NCBI GenBank assembly: GCA_963699085.1
Contig: CAVOTH010000004.1
Coordinates: 2,046,001 to 2,110,000 of the forward strand
Length of the DNA: 64,000 nucleotides
Origin: Bog-756 sp963699085
GTDB lineage: Bacteria; Actinomycetota; Acidimicrobiia; Acidimicrobiales; RAAP-2
Direction of reading: 5' to 3'
A model generated the notes under the pieces. The model was not told the DNA's origin and did not search any database. It saw only the letters and a list, made by a program, of their open reading frames with translations. Of the stretch, positions 36,092 to 45,607 are shown piece after piece. A program made the translations under genes and the position numbers. Position 1 is the stretch's first letter, and every line of letters begins with the position of its first letter.

Positions 36092-37501
36092 GTGACCGAT
36101 CCCCGCACCCTGTCCGAGAAGGTCTGGGACAGCCACGTCGTCCGCGCCGGTGGGGCCGAGGAGCCCGACATCCTCTTCATCGACCTGCACCTGGTCCACG
36201 AGGTCACCTCGCCTCAGGCCTTCGAGGGGCTCCGCCTGGCCGGCCGCACCGTGCACCGTCCCGACCTCACCATCGCCACCGCCGATCACAACGTCCCGAC
36301 GACCGACATCGACAAGCCGGTGGCCGACCCGATCTCGGCGAAGCAGCTGTCGGTGCTGAGCGCCAACTGCACCGAGTTCGGGATCACCTGCTATCCGATG
36401 GGCCACGCCGATCAGGGCATCGTGCACATCATCGGCCCCGAGCAGGGCCTCACCCAACCGGGTATGACCATCGTCTGCGGCGACAGCCATACCTCCACCC
36501 ATGGTGCCTTCGGAGCCCTCGCCTTCGGGATCGGCACGAGCGAGGTCGAGCACGTGCTCGCCACCCAGACCCTCCCGCAACGCCGGCCGGCCACCATGTC
36601 CGTCACCGTCGACGGCGACCTGCCGGCCGGTGTGACCGCCAAGGACCTGGTGCTCGCCGTCATCGGACGGATAGGCACCGGTGGTGGCAGCGGCCACGTC
36701 ATCGAGTACCGCGGCTCGGCCGTCGCCGGCCTGTCCATGGAGGGGCGGATGACGGTCTGCAACATGTCGATCGAAGGCGGCGCCCGGGCCGGCATGATCG
36801 CACCGGACGACACCACGTTCGCCTTTCTGGAGGGACGGGACCACGCCCCCAAGGGCGCGGCCTGGGAGGAGGCCCTCGACTACTGGCGCTCGCTGCCGAC
36901 CGATGCCGGGGCCTCGTTCGCCAAGGAGGTCGTGCTCGACGCCTCCGAACTGGCTCCCTTCGTCACCTGGGGCACCAACCCGGCCCAGGTGACCCGGATC
37001 GACGGCATCGTGCCCGACCCCGACTCCTTCGACACCCCGGCCGAACGCGAGGCGGCGGCCCGCGCCCTCGAGTACATGGGATTGGTCGGTGGGACCCCAC
37101 TCGCCGAGGTTCCGGTTGACACCGTGTTCATCGGCTCGTGCACGAACGGCCGGATCGAGGACCTGCGTGCCGCGGCGGACGTGCTGCGGGGCCGATCGGT
37201 CAAGGCCGGCATGCGGGCCCTGGTCGTCCCCGGGTCGCACCGGGTCAAGGCCCAGGCCGAGTCCGAGGGGCTGCACCAGGTATTCACCAGTGCCGGGTTC
37301 GAGTGGCGCGAGCCGGGTTGCTCGATGTGCCTGGCCATGAATCCGGACAAGCTGGCGCCGGGTGAGCGGGCCGCCTCGACCTCCAACCGCAACTTCGAGG
37401 GCCGCCAGGGTCGAGGTGGCCGCACCCACCTCGTCTCACCCGCCATCGCTGCCGCCACCGCCGTGGCCGGACACTTCTCGACTCCGGGGGAGCTGAGCTG
37501 A
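36092..37501 (+). CDS. leuC: 3-isopropylmalate dehydratase large subunit
   Basis: 469 aa aconitase-type subunit for the second step of leucine synthesis. [4Fe-4S] ligands in FIGSCTNGRIEDL and GCSMCLAMNPDK; substrate-binding CGDSHTSTHGAFGALAFGIGTSEVEHVLATQTL region intact (seen in two shorter blocks). GTG start 5 bp after greA. Its TGA shares one base with the ATG of leuD. Confidence 0.97.
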   Translation: MTDPRTLSEKVWDSHVVRAGGAEEPDILFIDLHLVHEVTSPQAFEGLRLAGRTVHRPDLTIATADHNVPTTDIDKPVADPISAKQLSVLSANCTEFGITCYPMGHADQGIVHIIGPEQGLTQPGMTIVCGDSHTSTHGAFGALAFGIGTSEVEHVLATQTLPQRRPATMSVTVDGDLPAGVTAKDLVLAVIGRIGTGGGSGHVIEYRGSAVAGLSMEGRMTVCNMSIEGGARAGMIAPDDTTFAFLEGRDHAPKGAAWEEALDYWRSLPTDAGASFAKEVVLDASELAPFVTWGTNPAQVTRIDGIVPDPDSFDTPAEREAAARALEYMGLVGGTPLAEVPVDTVFIGSCTNGRIEDLRAAADVLRGRSVKAGMRALVVPGSHRVKAQAESEGLHQVFTSAGFEWREPGCSMCLAMNPDKLAPGERAASTSNRNFEGRQGRGGRTHLVSPAIAAATAVAGHFSTPGELS

Positions 37502-38094
37502 TGGATGCCGTGCAGATCGTCACCGGACGGGCCGTACCGCTCGACCGGTCAGATGTGGACACCGACCAGATCATCCCCTCGGATTGGCTGAAGCGGGTCG
37601 AGCGGACCGGATTCGGCGCCGGGCTATTCAGCGAGTGGCGCGATGACCGCGACTTCGTCCTCAACCGCGAGGATCACGCCGGGGCCACCATCCTGGTTGC
37701 CGGTCCCAACTTCGGGACTGGTTCCTCTCGCGAGCACGCGGTATGGGCGCTGATGGACTACGGGTTTGCCGCCGTGGTCTCTCCCGGGTTCGGCGACATC
37801 TTCCGTAACAACTGCACCAAGGCCGGGCTGGTGCCGGTCCAGGTCGACCCGGCGGTGGGCCGGGCGCTGTTGGATGCGGTGGCAGCTGATCCGTCACTCG
37901 AGATCACCATCGACGTGGAGCGGGGGACGCTGGACGCACCGGCGGCCGGCATCGAGACCACGTTCCCCATGGACGACTTCACCCGTGCGAGGCTGCTCAA
38001 CGGGTGGGACGACATCGGCCTGACCCTGCGGCACGAGTCCGAGATCGAGGCCTACGAAGCCCGTCGTCAATCCTGGATGCCGGTCACCCGCTAG
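37501..38094 (+). CDS. leuD: 3-isopropylmalate dehydratase small subunit
   Basis: 197 aa swivel-domain partner of LeuC. Motifs VDTDQIIPSDWLKR (about 18-31) and GPNFGTGSSREHAVWALMDYG (seen at about 64-83) are canonical. Translationally coupled to leuC by TGATG. Last gene of the greA-leuCD operon. Confidence 0.97.
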   Translation: MDAVQIVTGRAVPLDRSDVDTDQIIPSDWLKRVERTGFGAGLFSEWRDDRDFVLNREDHAGATILVAGPNFGTGSSREHAVWALMDYGFAAVVSPGFGDIFRNNCTKAGLVPVQVDPAVGRALLDAVAADPSLEITIDVERGTLDAPAAGIETTFPMDDFTRARLLNGWDDIGLTLRHESEIEAYEARRQSWMPVTR

Positions 38095-38545
38095 ACCGGC
38101 CGACCGGAGGAGCGCCGCTCCCTCAGCAGCGCTACCACTCCGTAGTGGAGAGCCCGCCGGGTCCCCGGCGCCGACTACCACGAGGGGCAGGGGGGCAGCC
38201 AACGTCGGGGAACCCGGAGGATGATGAGTTGCGGGGCACTCCCCTGCTCCCGCACCTGCGATAATGCGCCGCCCGCCGGGCGGCAACGTGGACCGGTCGG
38301 CGGGTATACCCGCCTTGCTTGATGACCATACACGAAGAGGGCTTCGCAGTCAGGGACCGTTCAGGAGGCAATGCGTCTCCGCAATGTGGGTCTCACAGGG
38401 CATGTCGGCCAGACGTCGATGTTTCGTTGCATGACCGAACGGACAAACGCGAACCGGTTCTATTCATTGGAGGCCGATTCGGCGACAGTCCAGACTGCGG
38501 AACAAGGCCCGATTGCCCCAAAACCGAGCCGACCTGGCCGCGCGA
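38095..38545. other. Intergenic stretch between leuD and the secreted PstS-like gene
   Basis: Convergent region with no gene I can support. It holds a 17-bp GC palindrome (38268-38284, GCCGCCCG-C-CGGGCGGC), which may end leuCD transcription. AGGAGG followed by ATG at 38371 on the plus strand looks like a start site, but the frame that follows has no recognisable content and runs antisense into the next gene. Confidence 0.5.
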
Positions 38546-38598
38546 AGAAGGGGCCCGGCCGAAGCCGGACCCCTTCTCGCCAGCACCCGGTGGGTGCT
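38546..38598. terminator. Tandem hairpins downstream of the PstS-like gene
   Basis: First hairpin: arms 38546-38559 and 38564-38577, 14 bp with one mismatch, loop CGAA. Second: arms 38582-38588 and 38592-38598, 7 bp, loop GGT. They lie 22-74 nt beyond the stop of the minus-strand gene. No strong U-tract on either side, so factor-independent termination is plausible but not certain. Confidence 0.65.
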
Positions 38599-38619
38599 GA
38601 TTACTGCTGTTACCGCAGG

Positions 38620-40026
38620 TCAGCCGGGGGTGACGTTGCAGTAGCCCTTTGCGCCCTGGGTCACGTTGGGCGTGTAGGCCGCATCCGTGATCGATGCAGG
38701 GTACTGGCCCTGGACAAAGGTGAAGGAGTTGCCGCTCACGTCCAACGGGAAGAAGCCGTTGTCAATGATGACCTGCTCGATCTCGGGCCGGTAGAAGGCA
38801 CCGGTCGCCGGGTCAACCTGGGTTGCGGTGTCCTGCTTGCACAGGAAGCCGTACTCCGACACCAGGTTGAGGGTGGCCTGGTTCGAGGGAGCCGAGGCGT
38901 CCGAGTTCAGGTACACGTTGTAGAGGCCGCGGGTGACCGGGAAGGTCACACCGACGCCACCACCGGTTCCCTGGATCGTGGCCTGGTCAGGCTGGATCGG
39001 CGAACCACCGGTCGGGGTGAGGTCGCCCATGGTGACGAACGTGCCGCCACTTGACTGGGACACACCGTCGCACACGTTCTTTCCGGCAGAACCGGCGACG
39101 CCCAGGGCGCCCTTGATGCCGCAGGTGACCTGGAACTTGCCGAACGACATGAAGTACAGCGCATCCTTGGCATCAGCCTGCGTCGAGATGTACGCCATCG
39201 AGTTCTCGGCCAGGTTGGTGTGCGTCGCCGCCGTACCACCGAGAGGCTCGTTGGCGGTGCAGGGAGGTGCCACGCTCTTGTTGTAGGCCATGGCAGTCGC
39301 CCACGTGCCGGCCGTACCCGACCCGGACTGTGCGATGTAGCAGGCGATCGGTGCAGCACTGCCACCGAGGCAGATCCAGTTGTTGGTGTAGCTGGTGGTC
39401 ACACCGGCCTTGGTGATCGAGCAGGTCAGTGTGTTCTGGTAGATCTTCTGCAGGTCGGCGACCGAAATGTTGTGCACCTTGTTCGAAGCCGTCTTCGTAC
39501 CATGGAAGTCGTTGAACGCCGTCCACGACACACCATCAGTGGCGTACTTGACGAAGCTCTCACCGGCGATGTCCGTCGGGGCGGAGGTGGAGGGTCCGGA
39601 CGAGGACCGTGCGTAGCTGATCGCAGTACCGGCACCGGTCAGGTCGTTGGTCCCACCGTTGAGGTCGATGAGCTCCTGGCGACCGTTGCCCGAGCCGACC
39701 GGAGGGGCCTGCACGGTGAAGTCGTTGTACGGGTTCTCGGCCGCGACGTTGTATCCCTGCTCGCCTCCAACAGTTCCAGCAGTATCGGCGCTGTCACAGG
39801 TCAGAGTCGTCTCGCCGGAGGCCGTCAGGTCACAACCGGGCGAGCCGTTGAACAAGTCGCCAAGGCTCGTCATCATGGCGTACGAGGTCTGTGACCCACT
39901 GCCGACGATGAGCGTGGATGTAGTGGCACCGGCAGTGCCGGCCATTGCCAGCGACATTCCGGACATGCCGACGGCGACTACGGCGAGTGCCGTAATCCGT
40001 CGGCGGGTGAACAAGGTTCGAAGCAT
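38620..40026 (-). CDS. Secreted PstS-like substrate-binding protein
   Basis: 468 aa with a Sec signal peptide (RRRITALAVVAVGMSGMSLAMAGTAGA, cleavage near residue 34). The start of the mature part, TLIVGSGSQTSYAMM, matches the phosphate-binding SGS entry of PstS-like PBP-II folds, and AGTAISYARSSSGPS plus HNISVADLQKIYQ are further PstS-like elements. Several Cys pairs suggest extracellular disulfides. No lipobox and no C-terminal anchor, so freely secreted or wall-bound. It has its own PHO-box-like promoter and terminator, separate from the pst operon. Binding of phosphate is inference. Confidence 0.8.
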   Translation of the reverse strand: MLRTLFTRRRITALAVVAVGMSGMSLAMAGTAGATTSTLIVGSGSQTSYAMMTSLGDLFNGSPGCDLTASGETTLTCDSADTAGTVGGEQGYNVAAENPYNDFTVQAPPVGSGNGRQELIDLNGGTNDLTGAGTAISYARSSSGPSTSAPTDIAGESFVKYATDGVSWTAFNDFHGTKTASNKVHNISVADLQKIYQNTLTCSITKAGVTTSYTNNWICLGGSAAPIACYIAQSGSGTAGTWATAMAYNKSVAPPCTANEPLGGTAATHTNLAENSMAYISTQADAKDALYFMSFGKFQVTCGIKGALGVAGSAGKNVCDGVSQSSGGTFVTMGDLTPTGGSPIQPDQATIQGTGGGVGVTFPVTRGLYNVYLNSDASAPSNQATLNLVSEYGFLCKQDTATQVDPATGAFYRPEIEQVIIDNGFFPLDVSGNSFTFVQGQYPASITDAAYTPNVTQGAKGYCNVTPG

Positions 40027-40357
40027 GGATGATCTCCTCAGATTGATGATTGGTCACGAGGGACGCGCACACGATGTCTGTCGCACGTATCCCTCGTAAG
40101 AGCACTGTAAGGAACCGAGGTAACCGCAATGTCACGGACAGATGCGGTGAGGCTTAACTCTTGGTGACGTCCGTTCACCCAAATGGCCTTCATCCCCGGG
40201 ACGTCACCGAGCGTGGTCGAAATCCCCATTCTGGTGGCAGGTACCGGATCCACTCCTCGTCGGCTCGAAGGCGATCCGGGCGACAAAGGGGCAGCTCAGG
40301 CGCCTTCGCCCGATGAGGGGTCACAAGGTTCAGACGTCGACCCGGTCCCCGGGCTGT
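40027..40357 (-). promoter_or_regulatory. Promoter region of the secreted PstS-like gene with PHO-box-like repeats
   Basis: 331 bp gap. Minus strand: half-sites GTGACA and GTTACC 11 nt apart (within 40119-40137), then 9 nt, then a -10-like TACAGT (about 40104-40109). Further GTCACC and GTTAAG units 10 nt apart lie upstream (about 40152-40170). The same order (two half-sites, 9 nt, TAnnnT) occurs before pstC. This is the usual design of PhoP-activated actinobacterial promoters. The rest (about 40185-40357) lies after the pseudo-sortase gene and shows only a weak GGGCGA/TCGCCC hairpin. Confidence 0.6.
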
Positions 40358-41356
40358 TCAGAGGGTGGCAGGCAGTGCACGGGCGACGGACTCGCAGGCG
40401 AAGAGCCCGCACATCATGAGGACCGGGGCCGTGAAGAGATAGACGATCCAGGGTCGGCGCCACCGCCAGACTGCGAACGCGGCAGCAACCAGGACGATCA
40501 CGGTGATCAGCGACCACAGCACGGCGAGGCCTCCTGCTGCGGCGTCCCCACTGAGGCCGAGTTCGTAGCTGGGGATCGTGACCACCACGCCGGTGTCGGC
40601 GTACGGCGTACCCACCAGGCTCGCCTGGACCACCAGTCGGCCCGTCGGATAGAAGCTCGAGTTTGCCGTGACCAGCGTCAGTCGGTTGTGGGTCGAAGGC
40701 AGAACCACGTCCTGTTTGCCCTCAGCGACCGTGAACACCCGGGTGACCCGGTAGTTGAACGTGCCGGCACCATCGACGACGTGGATCTGTTCGCCCTTCT
40801 TGAGCGAACCGATCGCACCGAACGGACCACCGAATGTCGTCCGGCGACCGGCGATCACGGCGTTTCCCACAGTGCCGGGCAGGGCTGTTCCGGGCATGAG
40901 GCCGGGTCCGTTCATGAGGTCCGCTGCGCTCGTCCCCTGGACGACTATCTGGTGGACGCCCAGTTCCGGAATTTCGAGGACGGCGACCGCACTTCCCTCC
41001 CGCGGCGGAGGACCGTTCACCAGCCGGAAGACCGCCAGCGGCTGTCCGACCAGGGACTGGGCCAGTCGCTGTTGGTTCCGGCTGGCAGTCAGAGGGGTGA
41101 AGAAGTACAGGTACAGCAGGAAGGCGACCAGCAGGCCGCCTGCGCCGACCAGCGCGAAGCCGGCCAGTCTCCGGTAGGGGATGTCCGGGATCTCGATCGT
41201 CCGGCGGCCGGCTGCGGGATCGGTCCCGACCGACTCCGATGCGGTCGGCGACGCGTCAGCTTGGCTCCCCTGCTCCGCGTCGGCCTCCAGGCCATCAGGG
41301 ACTATCGGAGGACCGATGCGGGGAACTGTGGGATCGGAGATCTGGACTTCGGTCAT
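40358..41356 (-). CDS. Sortase-fold membrane protein with catalytic His and Cys replaced (pseudo-sortase)
   Basis: 332 aa. Cytoplasmic N-terminus (1-62), membrane helix about 64-86, extracytoplasmic sortase-like beta-barrel about 100-250, then two helices (about 275-300 and 308-328). The barrel aligns with class E-type sortases: LEIPELGVHQIVVQG, the His loop and the RLTLVT strand. The catalytic His position reads AVIAG-R171-RTTFGGPFG instead of GH(R)TT, and the catalytic Cys position reads LTLVT-A231-NSS instead of TC; the Arg (R240) remains. Both changes are clear in the DNA, so transpeptidase activity is not expected. Its start overlaps the stop of the 842-residue gene by 4 nt: last gene of the pst operon. 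Possible scaffold for anchored binding proteins. Confidence 0.82.
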   Translation of the reverse strand: MTEVQISDPTVPRIGPPIVPDGLEADAEQGSQADASPTASESVGTDPAAGRRTIEIPDIPYRRLAGFALVGAGGLLVAFLLYLYFFTPLTASRNQQRLAQSLVGQPLAVFRLVNGPPPREGSAVAVLEIPELGVHQIVVQGTSAADLMNGPGLMPGTALPGTVGNAVIAGRRTTFGGPFGAIGSLKKGEQIHVVDGAGTFNYRVTRVFTVAEGKQDVVLPSTHNRLTLVTANSSFYPTGRLVVQASLVGTPYADTGVVVTIPSYELGLSGDAAAGGLAVLWSLITVIVLVAAAFAVWRWRRPWIVYLFTAPVLMMCGLFACESVARALPATL

Positions 41357-43881
41357 GGGCCTTCCTCCCGCCGTCGGCGTCGGGCGTTTGGCCCGAACAA
41401 CAGGAGGAGACCGCCGAGGAGCGAAATGAGCGCGAGGAGCACGACGCCGGGCAGTATCAGCCGTCCAGCAGTGTCCAGCGCCACGAGCAGTACTCCACTC
41501 GGCACGGTGGTAGCTGCCGGCACCAGGATCCTGGTCGGTGATGTCGACTTGCCCGACGGCGACGACGAGCCCCCGGTGGACGTGGGCGTCGCCGTCAGAG
41601 GCAGCCCCGTCTCCGGGGTGACCCCGAAGTTCGACGAGCTCCCGTCGTTTGAGCCGGAGGAGGCACTACCCGACGAACCCGTCGACCCGGTCGTCGACGA
41701 ACCGGACGAGGACGCCGACGCCGCCGGTGTAGGTATCGAGCTGATGTCTGTACTGATGTCGCTCAGGGCGGCCTTGTACATGGCGCTCGGCAACGGGACG
41801 TATCCCGAAGGGAGTGTGCCGGTGTGGGAATACGTCACGAGATTCGTCAGGAGATTCTTGATTTCGGTTGCCGTTGCGGCTGGCTGCGGTGCGGTGGGAA
41901 CCAGGGCATACGTCACGTTCGGCATGGCGTAGGCCGTCGGATCAGGATTGGAGTAGTTCACCGCGTACGTGCCGAGCGGGCAGTTCGGGGTGGCCGTTGA
42001 GCACGGTGTCATGTCCGACGCCGCCTGCTCGAGCGACGTCACCGTGGGGGCGACGAATGCTCCGGCGGCGTTCTGCAGATTGGCGGCATTGATGCCCAGG
42101 AACGAGGCCTCGGAGGTGTCCATCAGGGCGAACCCGATCTCCTGCTCGACCCCGTTCGGCGGGGGCAGCGTCCCTCCGTTGTACGCCCAGCTCCGCAACT
42201 GCTTGGCCTGGTTCCCCGGACTCTGGGCCGGCACGAACTCCGCCACTCCACCTCCGAGCAGCGGAAGGGAGGACGTTCCCTGGCAGCTCGTGAGCGGCCA
42301 CTTCGGATTGGACACGTTGGGCGGCGGCCACACATTCGAGTATCCAGGTGCTGTCGTCAGAGTCTGAGTGGCCAGATTCGGATCGGTGATGCTCTGGGTG
42401 ACCTCAGTGGGCGTCCCACCCACCAGCTGGTCGGTGGTCACGGAGAACGGCGTGTTCGGGGAGTCGCAGATGTAGGACGTGCCATTGAAGCTGGATGCGT
42501 CGGAAACGCTGGAGTTGAAGGCTCCGACGAGCGACGGTGACGAGACGCCCGCAGGCGTGGGATTCAGCAAATTGAACGCGTTATAAGCGGCCTCCGCGTA
42601 CAGGTAGGTCTGCTTCCCCGTCTCGCACCCCACCAGGATTTGGCAATTGAGGGGAGGAATGAGTTCGTCCCCTGCTTCCAGTTCGTTCTTTCCATTGACG
42701 AATTCGACGGAAGGAGCAGTGGCACCGTAGGCCGACGTGACGATCCCGGCCAACATATTCGGGGTCACGTTGTAGGACGACAAGGGGAATTCGATCGGGC
42801 CCTCCCCCTCGCCGGCGAGGAAGCCCACCTCCGTCCCGGTCACGGCGATCGGGATGAGCGAATAGCCGGTCCCCTGGACGGGGGCCATAATTGCCGGATC
42901 GTCGACGTCGTCGATGAACGCAACCGGAGCGCCGCCACTGACATAGTCCTGGACGACCTGCTGGGCATCGAGCGTGGTGTTGAGCGCAGTGACGCCGTTG
43001 GTACCGGCGCAGCTCGCCTGAACGGCCAACGGCATGAACTGCTGAAGACTGAACGAGCTCAGCGTCTGCACCTGAGGAGCGGACGATGGACACCCGATCG
43101 CCAGCGGGCGGAAATTCAGCGGGAACACGGCGCTGTTCTGGGGGGTGATCTCAGGTCCGCGCTGCCCGTTGATGACGTTGACCCCCTGGCCTGTCTCCGC
43201 GGTGATGATGATGGCGCACGGGTTCGACGTGTTGTCGCAGTAGAACGCCGGGCTCGACGCACCGAGGATCGTCTGCGCCGGCATCGGATGGTCGCCGTTT
43301 GCGTTCGGATCGTAGAACGCCGGGTAGGAGATCGAGGTCAGGTTCTGGTTCGCACTGTCGCTTGCTATGGGCACCTGGTCCGGAAAGTTGTTGTTGCTCT
43401 CCCAGGTACCTGACAGGCACGCTGGATCGGATTGGCTCCCGAGCAACGAGCAGATAGCCACCCGGATACTTCCCGTGCCGTCGAAGTTGGTGGTGCGCAC
43501 GAAGAGGTACTCACCGTCGACGACGTCGTTCACCGGATCGACGGTCACCGTCGGGCAGTTCTGAGTTGCCGGAGGAGTGCACGGGAGAACGATCTGGCAG
43601 CCATTGCTGCTGTCGGGGGTACAGGCCGCGGCAGCGCCAGCAGGCGTTGATCGTGATGACGACGGAGAAACCGCCACCACGATCGACACGGCAGCCACAG
43701 TCAAGAGGATCGCCATCCACGCCCGGAGCGAGCGGCTGCCCGCGATTCGAGGACCCGGTGTGGTAATCCTGTCCCTCGAGATCGTTCCTCTCATCGTTCG
43801 ATTACCTGGGTCCGGTTGGGTCGAACGCTTCGGTATCGGATCATCGTGGTCTCCGGCGGTATCGCGTTCACGTTCAGGCAT
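41353..43881 (-). CDS. Large extracellular, C-terminally anchored protein of the pst operon
   Basis: 842 aa (ATG 43881; ATG 43794 is an alternative). Signal/anchor helix about 50-72, a large extracytoplasmic region with many Cys, Asn, Thr and Pro, a Ser/Gly stalk at about 705-750 (ASASSSGSSTTGSTGSSGS), then T755-P-E-T-G759, a helix about 808-830 and a basic end (RRRRR). This is the layout of wall- or membrane-anchored proteins; TPETG looks like a relic sorting signal but lies some 50 residues before the helix. Parts (GGAPVAFIDDVDDPA, YLYAEAAYNAFNLLNP) vaguely recall PstS-like proteins, but I do not recognise the family. It overlaps pstS by 8 nt and the pseudo-sortase by 4 nt. Confidence 0.72.
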   Translation of the reverse strand: MPERERDTAGDHDDPIPKRSTQPDPGNRTMRGTISRDRITTPGPRIAGSRSLRAWMAILLTVAAVSIVVAVSPSSSRSTPAGAAAACTPDSSNGCQIVLPCTPPATQNCPTVTVDPVNDVVDGEYLFVRTTNFDGTGSIRVAICSLLGSQSDPACLSGTWESNNNFPDQVPIASDSANQNLTSISYPAFYDPNANGDHPMPAQTILGASSPAFYCDNTSNPCAIIITAETGQGVNVINGQRGPEITPQNSAVFPLNFRPLAIGCPSSAPQVQTLSSFSLQQFMPLAVQASCAGTNGVTALNTTLDAQQVVQDYVSGGAPVAFIDDVDDPAIMAPVQGTGYSLIPIAVTGTEVGFLAGEGEGPIEFPLSSYNVTPNMLAGIVTSAYGATAPSVEFVNGKNELEAGDELIPPLNCQILVGCETGKQTYLYAEAAYNAFNLLNPTPAGVSSPSLVGAFNSSVSDASSFNGTSYICDSPNTPFSVTTDQLVGGTPTEVTQSITDPNLATQTLTTAPGYSNVWPPPNVSNPKWPLTSCQGTSSLPLLGGGVAEFVPAQSPGNQAKQLRSWAYNGGTLPPPNGVEQEIGFALMDTSEASFLGINAANLQNAAGAFVAPTVTSLEQAASDMTPCSTATPNCPLGTYAVNYSNPDPTAYAMPNVTYALVPTAPQPAATATEIKNLLTNLVTYSHTGTLPSGYVPLPSAMYKAALSDISTDISSIPTPAASASSSGSSTTGSTGSSGSASSGSNDGSSSNFGVTPETGLPLTATPTSTGGSSSPSGKSTSPTRILVPAATTVPSGVLLVALDTAGRLILPGVVLLALISLLGGLLLLFGPNARRRRREEGP

Positions 43882-45585
43882 CGACCTTCTCCTGTCGCCT
43901 GCGCTTGACGTTCAACGCGATCAACGGCGGTCCGACCAACAGCGCCAGAACCAGGAGGGCCCAACCGATATAGAGCCCCGCTGACGGGCTGGCCAGGGTT
44001 TTAGTGGCCGCCAACAGTTCGTTCGCACAGACGAATCTTTTTGCGCCGGCACAGGCCTTCTTCACGACGTGACCATTCACGACGGAGTCCCCCGCGGCAA
44101 TCTGCGCAGCGGTGAGCCCCGTAGATCCCTCCGACCCAGCGCTACTGGCCGAATCGGCGCCTGATCCCGTGCTCGAGCCCGGCCCGCCACCGGCACCGGC
44201 ACCGGTACCGGCACCGCTTGAGGCTCCCGCGGCGCCCGACGATTTGGTGGCTGCGGCAGAGGCGGTGGTGGTCGGTGTGACGATCCCGCCGCCGGCCTGG
44301 CCGGCTATGGCGGGTTCCCCAGGGAGGGGGGTCTGCCCATCCACGTAGGGGTTCTTGCAGTTGGCCGCGGTGGCGGGCGGCGGTTGCTGGCCACCGTTCA
44401 GTCGGCCAACGGCGTCGAAGTCCTCGTTCACCAGGTTCGGGGGCAGAGGTGAATAGCCGAGAAGCGCCATCTGCTGCTGGCCGGCGCACGCGAGGAACGC
44501 GACGAACTGGCCTATGGCCTGACCTTTGGCAGGCGCCAACGGCGAGGTGCCGCTACCCCCGGCACAGGACCCTGCCGAAGGATTGCACGGCGTCACCAGG
44601 TAGCTGTAGGCCGACAGTGGATAGGCGTTGGGCAGCGGGTTCGTGTACACGTTGGTGAGGTCCTGGGTCAGGTCGGCATGGAGCACGGCCGCTTCCATAG
44701 CTGTAGCCACATTCAATGACGTGGGCTGCACCGACGCACCACTCGCATTCTGGAGGTTTGCCACCGGGAAGTGATGACTGATGGCGTAGGCCGTCTCCAC
44801 GTAGGTAATCGAGCCGTTGCTGGTGGCAGAGGCCACGTAGTCTGCCGCCGCGTCGGAACCCTGTTCACCTTGGGGGAACCCGGCGGCGAAGCCCGGGTAG
44901 TTCGACTCGTTGGCGCCCTGCTGGGGAGTGGGCCATGTCGCATTCGGCTGACCGGGGAACTCGGTGAGAAACGCGTGCTGGGCTGCGAGGATGTCTGGAC
45001 CGTCCTGATGGAGCAGGTAGTCGGTAAGGAGGTAGTTCTCACCCGACGCATCCGTCCGGTAGACGGGAGTCATGTGGAACCCACCTGGGACGTTCGGGGT
45101 AGATCGCCCTGGAGCTGCGGGTTGAGCTTGACGATCGCCGGATCGTTCCACGACGTGATCTCCCCGAGGAAGATCTCGCCGATCACCTGAGCGTCAAGGT
45201 TGAGGTTGGTGATGCGCTGGCCATCATTGCCGGTCAAGTTGTACATGAAGGCGAGCCCACCGGCCACGTCTGGCATGTACTGGTACGGCTGAGTCGGTAC
45301 GTCGGCCGCCTGGCCCGAACTGTAGGGGATGTCCGATGCGGCGAAATCGACCTGATTGAGGCCGAAGTCGTTGAGTCCCTGCACTGACGATGACACCTGC
45401 CAGTTGATGTTCAGGCCGTACAACGTGCTCGACTGCCCCACCCAGTTCTGAATGGCGGGGCCGGCAAAGCTCGATCCCGTGACCTGCATGTTGGGGCTGG
45501 CCCAGGCGGGGACGGCACCTGTCGACAGTGCGGCGGCCAGCGCCGCCACAAGGATCGATATGAGGGCGAGAGCCTTCCTCAGCAT
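43874..45585 (-). CDS. pstS: Phosphate-binding protein PstS with C-terminal membrane anchor (frameshifted near 45095)
   Basis: Extracytoplasmic phosphate receptor for the adjacent PstCAB. ATG 45585 starts a Sec signal (MLRKALALISILVAALAAA, cleavage after AWA). Conserved PstS blocks: TGSSFAGPAIQNW, VDFAASDIPYSS, AGGLAFMYNLTG, DAQVIGEIFLGEITSWNDPAIVKLNP in pieces. At about 45090-45098, in TACCCCG, one base is missing (-1); the other frame continues MTPVYRTDASGENYLLTDYLL to the end. Unusual for PstS: a long Gly/Ser/Ala stalk and a C-terminal helix with KRRRQEK, so it is tethered by its C-terminus rather than a lipid. About 570 aa when repaired. Confidence 0.85.
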
Positions 45586-45607
45586 GTGCACTCCGGTGTT
45601 ACGCCGG

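Noticed and set aside
38371..39054. Plus-strand frame with AGGAGG before its ATG in the leuD-PstS gap
   Set aside because: The start site looks good, but the protein is Arg/Ser-rich without recognisable features and its second half is antisense to the PstS-like gene.
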